Below, piece by piece: positions 17,334-23,121 of a stretch of DNA of 23,121 bases; within the stretch, counting starts at the first letter, position 1, and each line of letters starts with the position of its first letter. The stretch comes from JARRLC01 sp050290865 (GTDB taxonomy: Bacteria; Pseudomonadota; Alphaproteobacteria; Rhizobiales; Rhodomicrobiaceae). The stretch lies in contig JBNKIW010000041.1 in the NCBI GenBank assembly GCA_050290865.1, forward strand, positions 1-23,121. The letters run 5' to 3'. The notes beneath the pieces were generated by a model. That model was given only the letters and a program-made list of their open reading frames with translations, did no database searches and was not told where the DNA came from. The position numbers and the translations under genes are program-made.

Positions 17334-17438
17334 ATGCCAGCAGCAATCTTCGGATTCTTTGGCGAGCTGATCATGGTGGCTGCGCCGTGGCTCAAAGAAC
17401 TTTTGTCAGACTATTTAGAGCTGGCTCGGTTTGTTTGA
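17334..17438 (+). CDS. Small 34-residue open reading frame
   Basis: This open frame begins eight bases after the stop of the 261-residue gene. It encodes a short hydrophobic peptide (MPAAIFGFFGELIMVAAPWL and a further 14 residues) that could be a single membrane-associated helix. GGTGA lies just upstream of the ATG. The proximity suggests translational coupling, but there is no homology evidence and it may be chance. Confidence 0.3.
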   Translation: MPAAIFGFFGELIMVAAPWLKELLSDYLELARFV

Positions 17439-17469
17439 TCGGCCGTTGTTATGGGTAGAGCGGCAGCAA

Positions 17470-17518
17470 TTTGAGCACCAAGCGAGCGACGGCTTCTGGA
17501 GCAACGCCTCATGGTGCC
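17470..17518 (+). repeat. Dispersed short repeat, copy D (degenerate)
   Basis: TGAGCACCAAGCGAGCG followed by TTCTGGAGCA and CGCCTCATGG aligns with the 19.6 and 21.8 kb copies (TGACCACCAGGGCGAA, TGGAGCA). It fills the gap between the small open frame and the glxA-type gene. Confidence 0.35.
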
Positions 17519-17547
17519 ATCCAGGGCTTCCGCGCCTCGCCGCCCCC

Positions 17548-18561
17548 TCACCCCCGCGCCTCTACCCTACCGCCGCGCATCCGGCTGGGCGGCTCGTCGT
17601 ACAAACGGTTCCACGCTCGCCGAAATTGCCGTGTTGAACCAAATCCGCTACGCTCCGCGACGCTCTCGATATCCATCTGCGCCCCCGTCAGCATGTCGCG
17701 GGCAAGCGCGATGCGCATGCGGGAAACATAGTCCACCGCGCTCATGCCGGTATGCTCGCGGAACAGGCGCGAGAGGTGCCGCGGGCTCACCGCTGCGGCT
17801 GCCGCGAGGGAGGTAAGGCTCCAGTCGCGTGCCGGGTGTGCGGCGATGGCGTCCTGGGCGCGGTGTACGGCGGGGTGCAAATGATTGCGCCCCTCAAGCC
17901 AGGGCGAAAGCTGCGGATCGGCACCACCTCGCCGCAAATACACGACGAGATATCGCGCAACCGCCACCGCTACGGCAGCCCCCGCCATCCGCGCCAGTAT
18001 ATGCAGCATCAGGTCGATCCCTGCGGTCACGCCCGCGCTGCAAAACCGCTCGCCATCCTCCACGTAGAGGCGGTTTTCCAACACGCGGGCGCGGGGCGCG
18101 AGCGCCGCCAGTTCGGGGCAACAGGCGTGATGTGTCGTGCAGTCATGGCCGTCGAGAAGCCCGGCGCGCGCGGCCAGTAGCGCACCCGAGCAAATCGACA
18201 CCAAAAGGATGCCGGGGCGGATTGCATGCCGGAGCCATCGGACGATTTCGGCCTCCCGTGCTGCGTTTTCGGCTGAGACGCGGGGCGAGCACTCTGGTGG
18301 TTTGGTGATGCTGCCCGGCACGATCACCATCGCGCCGTCGGGTAGCGAGGGCGGCAGCGGTGAGAGGCCCGCGAGGGTGATGCCTATGGAGCTTTCGACC
18401 TCGGGCGCCGGGCCGACATAGCGCATGGCAAAACGCAAGGCGTGCTGCTCGACATTGGCGCGGCGCAGGACCTCCACCGGTCCAGCGACGTCGAGTAGCA
18501 GCGTGCGCGGCGGCAACACCGCGAGAACGGGGATTTCCTGCGGTGCCGCCGTTTGGTTCAT
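17548..18561 (-). CDS. GlxA-family AraC-type transcriptional regulator
   Basis: This 337-residue regulator combines an N-terminal DJ-1/PfpI-like (GATase1-fold) domain, about residues 10-200, with a C-terminal AraC double helix-turn-helix at about 247-330. The fold's nucleophile-elbow Cys is Cys124 in VSICSGALLAA, where it may sense a small molecule rather than catalyse. The DNA-binding half includes SLAAAAAVSPRHLSRLFREH and VAERSGFGSTRQFRRAW. Its ATG overlaps the stop of the isochorismatase-family gene by ATGA, so the pair is translationally coupled. It probably regulates its own operon. The inducer is unknown. Confidence 0.92.
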   Translation of the reverse strand: MNQTAAPQEIPVLAVLPPRTLLLDVAGPVEVLRRANVEQHALRFAMRYVGPAPEVESSIGITLAGLSPLPPSLPDGAMVIVPGSITKPPECSPRVSAENAAREAEIVRWLRHAIRPGILLVSICSGALLAARAGLLDGHDCTTHHACCPELAALAPRARVLENRLYVEDGERFCSAGVTAGIDLMLHILARMAGAAVAVAVARYLVVYLRRGGADPQLSPWLEGRNHLHPAVHRAQDAIAAHPARDWSLTSLAAAAAVSPRHLSRLFREHTGMSAVDYVSRMRIALARDMLTGAQMDIESVAERSGFGSTRQFRRAWNRLYDEPPSRMRGGRVEARG

Positions 18562-19106
18562 GCCGCGAGCGCCTCCTCGACGGTTGCGATGCGCGCGAAA
18601 CGCCCCGTCAGCACCAGCTCCGTTCGCGCTATGATATCGGCGGCGCTCCAGTGGCGGCCGTCGGCAGCGCTGGTCATGTCGAAGGTGAGCGTCGCTTCGC
18701 TGATGAAATCGACTTCATAGCCGAGATCGGAGGCGTGGCGCGTTGTGGTTTCGCAGCACTGTTCGGTGCGGATGCCGGAGACGATCAGGCGGTGGATGCC
18801 GTTACTGGTCAGCCAGACATCAAGGCCGCTGCCGACGAGCGCGCTATGACGGCGCTTGCGGAACACCGCATCGGGGACCAGGGAAAGCGGGGCAAGCGTT
18901 GTCACATGGCCCGAGCCTTCAGCAAAGGGGCCGCTATCGGCGATGTGGAATACCTGGACGACGGGTATGGCCCGCGCGCTGGCGCCGTCAGCAAGCGCCT
19001 GTAGGCGCTCAATGAATGCAGGTACATCGGCGGCGCTCCAGAAGGGCCGGTGCCGGAACGACGTCTGGGCGTCGATGACGATGAGAGCGGTCTTAGCTGC
19101 GGACAT
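18558..19106 (-). CDS. Isochorismatase-family cysteine hydrolase
   Basis: This is a cysteine hydrolase of the isochorismatase/nicotinamidase superfamily, 182 residues from the chosen start. The triad is visible: Asp12 in LIVIDAQ, Lys84 in VFRKRRHSA and Cys117 in RTEQCCETTTR. I start at ATG 19106 because GGAGG (19113-19117) lies six bases upstream; an earlier in-frame ATG at 19124 lies beyond that site. It is the first gene of a two-gene operon with the GlxA-type regulator. Members cleave amides, N-carbamoyl compounds or isochorismate, and the substrate here is unknown. A perfect inverted repeat covers its ribosome-binding site. Confidence 0.92.
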   Translation of the reverse strand: MSAAKTALIVIDAQTSFRHRPFWSAADVPAFIERLQALADGASARAIPVVQVFHIADSGPFAEGSGHVTTLAPLSLVPDAVFRKRRHSALVGSGLDVWLTSNGIHRLIVSGIRTEQCCETTTRHASDLGYEVDFISEATLTFDMTSAADGRHWSAADIIARTELVLTGRFARIATVEEALAA

Positions 19107-19112
19107 TTCATG

Positions 19113-19137
19113 CCTCCATAGCACGGGTTTATGGAGG
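19113..19137 (-). promoter_or_regulatory. Inverted repeat over the isochorismatase ribosome-binding site
   Basis: CCTCCATA at 19113-19120 and TATGGAGG at 19130-19137 form a perfect 8-bp inverted repeat with a 9-base spacer. On the minus strand the proximal arm holds the GGAGG Shine-Dalgarno sequence. The element may hide the ribosome-binding site in a hairpin or act as a DNA operator for the co-encoded AraC-type protein. Confidence 0.5.
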
Positions 19138-19211
19138 TATTCTAGCGGTGCCTGCCGGACATGAAATGCCTGGCCGGGACATTTACGGGACAGAATCGGC
19201 CATCACGGTGA

Positions 19212-19419
19212 TCACGGGCTTCCGGCGCCTCCTGCTGCAGTACACACAGCCGCCAGGATGGCTCCGGGATCACAGAGGATGCGGCAGCCGGCCGGTCACG
19301 ACGTCCTGTGTTCCGGCATCGACGGGCGCAGTATCGGCCCATGACAGGGACGCGAAGCTAAATTCAACTTCCAGGCCATTGTCGAGCAGGACATGACGGG
19401 ACCAGACGGTACCGTTTGA
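19212..19419 (-). pseudogene. Nucleotidyltransferase-like gene remnant
   Basis: The minus strand reads VWSRHVLLDNGLEVEFSFAS, then LSWADTAPVDAGTQDVVTG. After a frame change near 19283 it continues CRILCDPGAILAAVCTA to a stop at 19212. The pattern DGLEVE, SWA, PVDAGT and RIL-DP matches the C-terminal part of small polymerase-beta-fold (aminoglycoside adenylyltransferase-like) proteins. The catalytic GS motif region is absent. It is a degenerate fragment, and the family assignment is by eye. Confidence 0.5.
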
Positions 19420-19442
19420 TCCTGTATTCTGTATCTGCCACC

Positions 19443-19470
19443 GTCGCCCCAGCGGGCTATTTGGGGCGAC
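19443..19470. repeat. Perfect 9-bp hairpin
   Basis: GTCGCCCCA at 19443-19451 pairs with TGGGGCGAC at 19462-19470 around a 10-nt loop. It is followed on the plus strand by CGCCTTTTCC. It could be an old terminator, but no plus-strand gene feeds into it. Confidence 0.4.
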
Positions 19471-19564
19471 CGCCTTTTCCTCCTCACCTCATCCGCTGCA
19501 GCGGCCCTAGAACGGATGTAGTCCGAGATTTAATAGCCAACGGAGGGTCTGGCCAACCAATGCT

Positions 19565-19635
19565 GCTTACTGAACTATCGCGATCGCGTGTGACCACCAG
19601 GGCGAATGCCCGCAAATGGAGCAAGCATGCCCCGC
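19565..19635 (+). repeat. Dispersed short repeat, copy B
   Basis: The first 42 bases (19565-19606, starting GCTTACTGAACTATCGCGAT) match 21742-21783 at 39 of 42 positions. TGGAGCA follows at the same relative place as in the other copies. Copies B and C flank the gntR-acuI module in direct orientation, about 2.2 kb apart. Confidence 0.65.
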
Positions 19636-19729
19636 CATCGGAACTGGCTTGCTCGCCAAACAGGTGTGCACTCGGCGCTGCCACCGCCGGTTCGAGCTGT
19701 CTGGCTTTCCGTGCTGATTATCCGAAAAC

Positions 19730-20449
19730 TCATCTGCGCCTTGCGCTCTTGGCGTATTCGTTCTCATGATAGGCTATAAGGTCCATGAGGATCGCATACG
19801 CTGCGCGCGTGTCGCCGCCTTCAATGGCGTCCCGCAACGCCGCATGCCGATCCATGATCTCGCTACGCCGTCGCGTTCTTGTGATGATCATATTGGTAAT
19901 AGGCACCAGCGCTTCGATCACCGTGTAAAGTGCCAGCCGAATAATCACGTTGCCGCACGCATCGACAATCAAACGATGAAACCGGACGTCGCTCGCACAG
20001 AATGCTTCGTCGTCAATTGTTTCATCCCGCTGGATAGCCAGCACTTCGTTCAGGTGATGGGGCAGCATCGCATCTTTGCGCTCAATCGCCAGGCGCAGAC
20101 ATAGCCCCTCCAACTCGCGCCGCGCCGCGAAAACCTGCTCCATGGGCACGTCGCCGAGCGTGGTCAACATCGTCGCCGCAGAGGTTACGGTCGGGGCAAG
20201 TTGATCAAGGGTTGCTTCATTAACGAAGTTGCCGCCGCCGGGACCGCGTTTTGAGCGGATCAGGTTCTGCGCAGACAGGCGTTTCAGAGCTTCACGCACA
20301 GTCGGGCGCGAGACGCCGTAGCGAGCGGCCATCTCCTCCTCGGTTGGCAGCTTCTCATTGGGGTTGAGCCTGCCCCCCAAAATATCCGCGCGGATCTTAT
20401 CAGCGATCTGCTTTGCGACGCTGGTCGTGATGATTTCCACTTCTGCCAT
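19730..20449 (-). CDS. GntR/FadR-family (FCD domain) transcriptional regulator
   Basis: This 239-residue regulator has an N-terminal winged helix at about residues 8-76 (VAKQIADKIRADILGGRL, then EEMAARYGVSRPTVREALKRL and the wing GPGGGNFV). A helical FCD ligand-binding domain follows at about 100-225, including the possible metal ligands in DVRFHRLIV and the C-terminal His of AYHENEY. GGGAGG seven bases before the ATG supports the start. It is transcribed divergently from the AcuI-type reductase gene across a 150-bp gap with a FadR-like palindrome, so it most likely represses that gene and perhaps itself. The effector is probably an organic acid or acyl-CoA; that is inference. Confidence 0.93.
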   Translation of the reverse strand: MAEVEIITTSVAKQIADKIRADILGGRLNPNEKLPTEEEMAARYGVSRPTVREALKRLSAQNLIRSKRGPGGGNFVNEATLDQLAPTVTSAATMLTTLGDVPMEQVFAARRELEGLCLRLAIERKDAMLPHHLNEVLAIQRDETIDDEAFCASDVRFHRLIVDACGNVIIRLALYTVIEALVPITNMIITRTRRRSEIMDRHAALRDAIEGGDTRAAYAILMDLIAYHENEYAKSARRR

Positions 20450-20507
20450 CGTGCGCCTCCCGAAGAGGCAGTCTACAGGAGGAGTGGTTGCGTCTCAATA
20501 AAATAAC

Positions 20508-20524
20508 TATAGGTTTGACCTATA
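20508..20524. promoter_or_regulatory. Operator-like palindrome for the GntR regulator
   Basis: TATAGGT and ACCTATA flank the 3-base centre TTG. The core GGT-N3-ACC resembles the operators of FadR-type GntR proteins. The plus-strand TTGACC at 20515-20520, 16 bases before TACCCT (20537-20542), could be the reductase promoter, so occupancy would block it. A second small hairpin (GCGACA 20555-20560, TGTCGC 20567-20572) lies in the leader. Confidence 0.6.
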
Positions 20525-20602
20525 TCGAAATTGCGCTACCCTGTTCTCCTGTGAGCGACACTTCAATGTCGCACCAACGGTCGAAACATGGAGAGAGAAG
20601 TT

Positions 20603-21580
20603 ATGCGCGGTATTCTGGTAGAAAAAGGCGAATTCGGATATCGCGCTGTGTTGCAGGCGATCGACGAGAGCCAGCTTCCTGAAGGAGACGTCACGGTTCG
20701 CGTCGAATGGTCCACAATAAACTACAAGGATGCTTTGGCGATCACCGGCAAGGCATCAGTCGTTCGTAGGTTTCCGATGGTGCCCGGTATCGATTTTTCT
20801 GGCGTCGTCGAAGCTTCCTCCGACCCCCGCTACAAGCGCGGCGACACAGTGCTGCTGAACGGATGGGGCGTCGGCGAAACGCATTGGGGTGGTTTCGCCG
20901 AAAAGGCGCGCGTTGACGGCGACTGGCTGATGCCGATCCCCGATGCTCTAAATGCCCGCCAGGCAATGGCAATCGGCACTGCCGGTTATACAGCGATGTT
21001 GTGCGTTATCGCCCTTGAGCGGCGGGGCGTGACACCGGAGCAAGGCGAGATTCTCGTAACCGGAGCCGCTGGCGGAGTTGGCAGTGTGGCAATCGCACTC
21101 TTGGCCAAGTTCGGGTACACTGTGGTCGCAGTATCAGGACGCCGCGAGACCGAAGCGTATCTCAAGGAACTGGGTGCCAGTGAGGTATTGCCGCGCTCTC
21201 AGTTCGCAGCCGTTGGTAAGCCTCTCGCCAAGGAGCGATGGGCTGGCGTAGTGGATGTTGTTGGCGGCCACACGCTCGCGAATGTCTGCGCTTCAACACA
21301 ATACGGCGGTGTTGTTACAGCCTGCGGCCTCGCGGGCGGCATGGAGTTTCCCGCAACGGTAGCGCCATTCATTATGCGCGGCATCACGCTGGTTGGTATT
21401 GACAGTGTCATGTGTCCGAGAGAGCACCGGCAGGAGGCCTGGCAGCGGCTATCGCGCGATCTCGACCGCTACAAGTTAGAACAAATGACTGGTGAGATTG
21501 TGCTCGGGGACGTTATCGGCCTTGCCGAGGAAGTGCTCGCGGGCCGCGTTCGTGGCCGGGTTGTCGTCAACATGTCGTAG
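20603..21580 (+). CDS. acuI: AcuI/YhdH-type acryloyl-CoA reductase (MDR family)
   Basis: This medium-chain dehydrogenase/reductase belongs to the AcuI/YhdH branch, which reduces toxic acryloyl-CoA to propionyl-CoA with NADPH. Residues are counted from ATG 20603, chosen because GGAGAGAGAAG lies just upstream; this gives 325 residues. Signatures are TINYKDALAITGK at 38-50, FPMVPGIDFSGVV at 57-69, and the dinucleotide-binding TGAAGGVGS at 153-161. The zinc ligands of classical alcohol dehydrogenases are absent, as normal for this branch. It stands alone, divergent from the GntR regulator, without dmd or ddd genes, so a role in DMSP or 3-hydroxypropionate breakdown is inference; detoxification of acrylyl compounds is equally possible. 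Confidence 0.9.
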   Translation: MRGILVEKGEFGYRAVLQAIDESQLPEGDVTVRVEWSTINYKDALAITGKASVVRRFPMVPGIDFSGVVEASSDPRYKRGDTVLLNGWGVGETHWGGFAEKARVDGDWLMPIPDALNARQAMAIGTAGYTAMLCVIALERRGVTPEQGEILVTGAAGGVGSVAIALLAKFGYTVVAVSGRRETEAYLKELGASEVLPRSQFAAVGKPLAKERWAGVVDVVGGHTLANVCASTQYGGVVTACGLAGGMEFPATVAPFIMRGITLVGIDSVMCPREHRQEAWQRLSRDLDRYKLEQMTGEIVLGDVIGLAEEVLAGRVRGRVVVNMS

Positions 21581-21741
21581 GGCTGGTGCGCTGCAGGCGC
21601 CCCCCGACGCCCGACATGGGCCAATCCACTCGAAGCCGTCACTGGCTACCGGGGCTGCGTTTCACCAGGGCGCCGCCAAGGCGGCACTCAACGAAACCAC
21701 TTTGGGCTTGGGTGCCCCGAGCTTGGATGACCTCAGTGTCG
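21581..21741. other. Gap after the reductase gene
   Basis: No gene is recognised. A small stem GCCGCC (21672-21677) with GGCGGC (21680-21685) is present, but it has no U tract and so does not make a convincing terminator. Confidence 0.3.
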
Positions 21742-21873
21742 GCTTACTGAACTATCGGGATCGCGTATGAACACCAGGGCGAAGGGCAGGTTTTGGAGCA
21801 TTCCGCGGCACCTGCATCGCCTCATCGTGGTGAGGCGGTAGTCGGCCTACGCCGGTCCAGTGCTTGTAGGCCG
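21742..21873 (+). repeat. Dispersed short repeat, copy C, with two hairpins
   Basis: Bases 21742-21783 match the 19.6 kb copy at 39 of 42 positions, and TTTTGGAGCAT follows as in copy A. Two hairpins come next: CGCCTCA 21818-21824 with TGAGGCG 21831-21837, and CGGCCTAC 21843-21850 with GTAGGCCG 21866-21873. The pair of hairpins after GGAGCAT recalls the folded element at 11.85 kb. The rest of the gap to 22036 shows no gene. Confidence 0.6.
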
Positions 21874-22036
21874 CATGGAAGAATGCTGGGTGATGAGGCT
21901 GGCGTAAGGTGAGGATTGCATCTGTATTCGTCGCGGAATGGTCCCTTCACGACGGTGAGCGATTTTTCGGCCGACGCGATACGCCGCCTCCCTTGACGGG
22001 GCCGCCACCAGCTTTCCCGTATCTCCCGAAGAAACT

Positions 22037-22590
22037 ATGCCTCATTTCAGCGAAAGTCCCGGGCTCACCAGTCTTTTCAACAGGCATCCTGAGCTCGCTG
22101 ACGAGGTGCGTCAGATCATTGCGACTGGCAGAATTCACGGTCTCGAACCCGGCAGCGCGATGCACCAGGAGTTGGAGGCGTTTGTCGATCCCGCGCCGCC
22201 GCGCCGCTCAGCGTTGGAAAGCGCCAGAGGCAGCCGTGGGGAGGTGCGGCGCAGAGGTGCGTTTGAAGCAATTATCCGTCTCGTCGGCAGGCCGCCATTG
22301 CTGGTGAGAAACGGAACGTATATCAGCCCCGAAACTGCGACCGACGCTGTGCCGCAGTACACCCTTGAGTACATCGCCGAATTGCAGCGCCCGCTCGTCG
22401 ATTTTGCCATCGCCCGCACCGGCCGGGTCGATATCATCGATATTCCGGGATTGCCGTTCCTCGGCACCGCCTGGATCATCGATAAACCGAAGCCCGACGT
22501 TGCCGTGATGGTGACCAACCGGCATGTCGCCGCCGAGTTCGCCCGCGCCGACGGGTCTGGCGGCTTTCGCTTTCTCACCGCCCCGAATTT
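22037..22590 (+). pseudogene. Trypsin-like serine protease, N-terminal fragment
   Basis: About the first 183 codons resemble the N-terminus of bacterial trypsin-like proteins, often fused to a DNA/RNA non-specific endonuclease. The signs are RPPLLVRNGTYISPE at 86-100, GLPFLGTAWIID at 138-149, and VTNRHVAAEFA at 159-169, where His163 would be the catalytic His. The Asp and Ser parts are absent. Beyond FRFLTAPNF the open frame continues only as antisense of the IS1634-type transposase, so the gene is cut there. No strong Shine-Dalgarno sequence precedes the ATG. It is non-functional as a protease. Confidence 0.6.
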
Positions 22591-23121
22591 CCGCCGCGGT
22601 ACGAAATGCGGGCTCCACCTGCGCCAGACTTTTGTAGGCGCTGACGGTATCCTCAGCGCAAAGCCGATCCTCCGGCACGCTAGTGCGGATCACATAAATG
22701 CCGTCGAGGGCGGCCTCGGCCGCGATCTTCGCTTCGTCGCGGCGGAACGAGAAATGGCCGTCACGGATGTCGAGCACGAAATGCTTGGCAAGCTTATGCT
22801 TGTCGATCACGGCGCCGGCTTTCAATCCAATAACGGCCGCTGTGTGTTTCTTCGGCGCGCGTCGGACGGCCTCGGCAATGCGCTTCAGGTTGCGCTCGGT
22901 TGCTTCCAGCAGTACGCTCCGTTTCCGCGCCCGTTCGTCCGCAAGCAGTGGATTTCGGCAGGCGATCAGCCGCTCGCCGGGGAAGTGTTCCGGGGCGCTG
23001 ATTTCCGCCAGATCGCGTTCGTCGAACAGCGAGAGCTGCAGCGGACCGCCATCAGCCAACTCCTTGATCTGCGGCGCCCTCAGGCATGAAATCCAATCGA
23101 GACCGGTCGGCTTCAAATCTT
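22590..23121 (-). pseudogene. IS1634-family transposase, truncated at both ends of view
   Basis: The minus strand encodes a middle part of an IS1634-type transposase: LDWISCLRAPQIKELADGG, LSLFDERDLAEI, PGERLIACRNPLLADERARK, LAKHFVLDI, AKIAAEAALDGIYVIRTSV and AYKSLAQVEPAFR. The N-terminal coding part runs off the window. Homology stops right after VEPAFR at about 22612, where about 150 C-terminal residues should follow. Instead the sequence becomes antisense to the protease fragment. No IS end is visible at the junction. Confidence 0.8.

Noticed and set aside
22608..23089. C-terminal half of the 350-codon plus-strand frame as part of a protease
   Set aside because: This part is antisense to a clear IS1634-type transposase and lacks the protease Asp and Ser motifs.
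1..23121. CRISPR array or prophage structural genes
   Set aside because: No regularly spaced repeats and no capsid, tail or lysis genes are visible anywhere in the window.

Overview
The window looks like high-GC accessory DNA from a proteobacterium, most likely an alphaproteobacterium. The evidence is codon use, the IS110 and IS1634 relatives, the GlxA/isochorismatase pair and the AcuI-type reductase. I cannot name a genus. No rRNA, tRNA or CRISPR array was found. Base composition is uneven: the specificity regions of hsdS and the 3' half of a repeat-protein gene are visibly AT-richer than their surroundings.

Left part (1-8.8 kb): a complete type I restriction-modification operon on the minus strand, in the order hsdM, hsdS, a Schlafen/AlbA_2-type ATP-binding protein gene, hsdR. 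A compact tyrosine recombinase gene lies just upstream of hsdM on the same strand. HsdM and HsdS methylate the host DNA, HsdR cuts unmodified DNA, and the AlbA_2 protein is a common but poorly understood passenger in such loci. An imperfect 21-bp stem followed by an integron-like GTTAGGC box sits at the extreme left edge.

Middle part (8.8-11.8 kb): a metallophosphoesterase gene preceded by a complete but clearly divergent EF-Tu gene on the same strand. The EF-Tu has an enlarged, rewritten switch I and an Arg-to-Leu change at the position of E. coli Arg230. Upstream of it, on the plus strand, is the decayed C-terminal end of a UvrD-like helicase. The gap that follows can fold into an outer stem holding two strong hairpins.

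Right-middle part (11.9-17.5 kb): a roughly 920-residue membrane-anchored beta-helix-type repeat protein on the minus strand, broken by two compensating single-base frameshifts in homopolymers. Next comes a graveyard: an IS110-family transposase fragment fused tail to tail to a truncated hypothetical gene, and a histone-deacetylase-family 3' remnant. An intact 261-residue orphan with a possible HEPN-like C-terminus follows.

Right part (17.5-23.1 kb): an isochorismatase-family hydrolase and a GlxA-type AraC regulator translationally coupled on the minus strand, a nucleotidyltransferase remnant, and a divergent GntR(FCD) regulator / AcuI-type acryloyl-CoA reductase pair sharing an operator-like palindrome. 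The edge holds a trypsin-like protease N-terminus joined to a truncated IS1634-family transposase. Degenerate copies of one short repeat lie in four of the intergenic gaps between 11.8 and 21.9 kb. The strongest leads are the divergent EF-Tu with its metallophosphoesterase neighbour, the repeat-protein gene with homopolymer frameshifts, and the two truncated-gene junctions.
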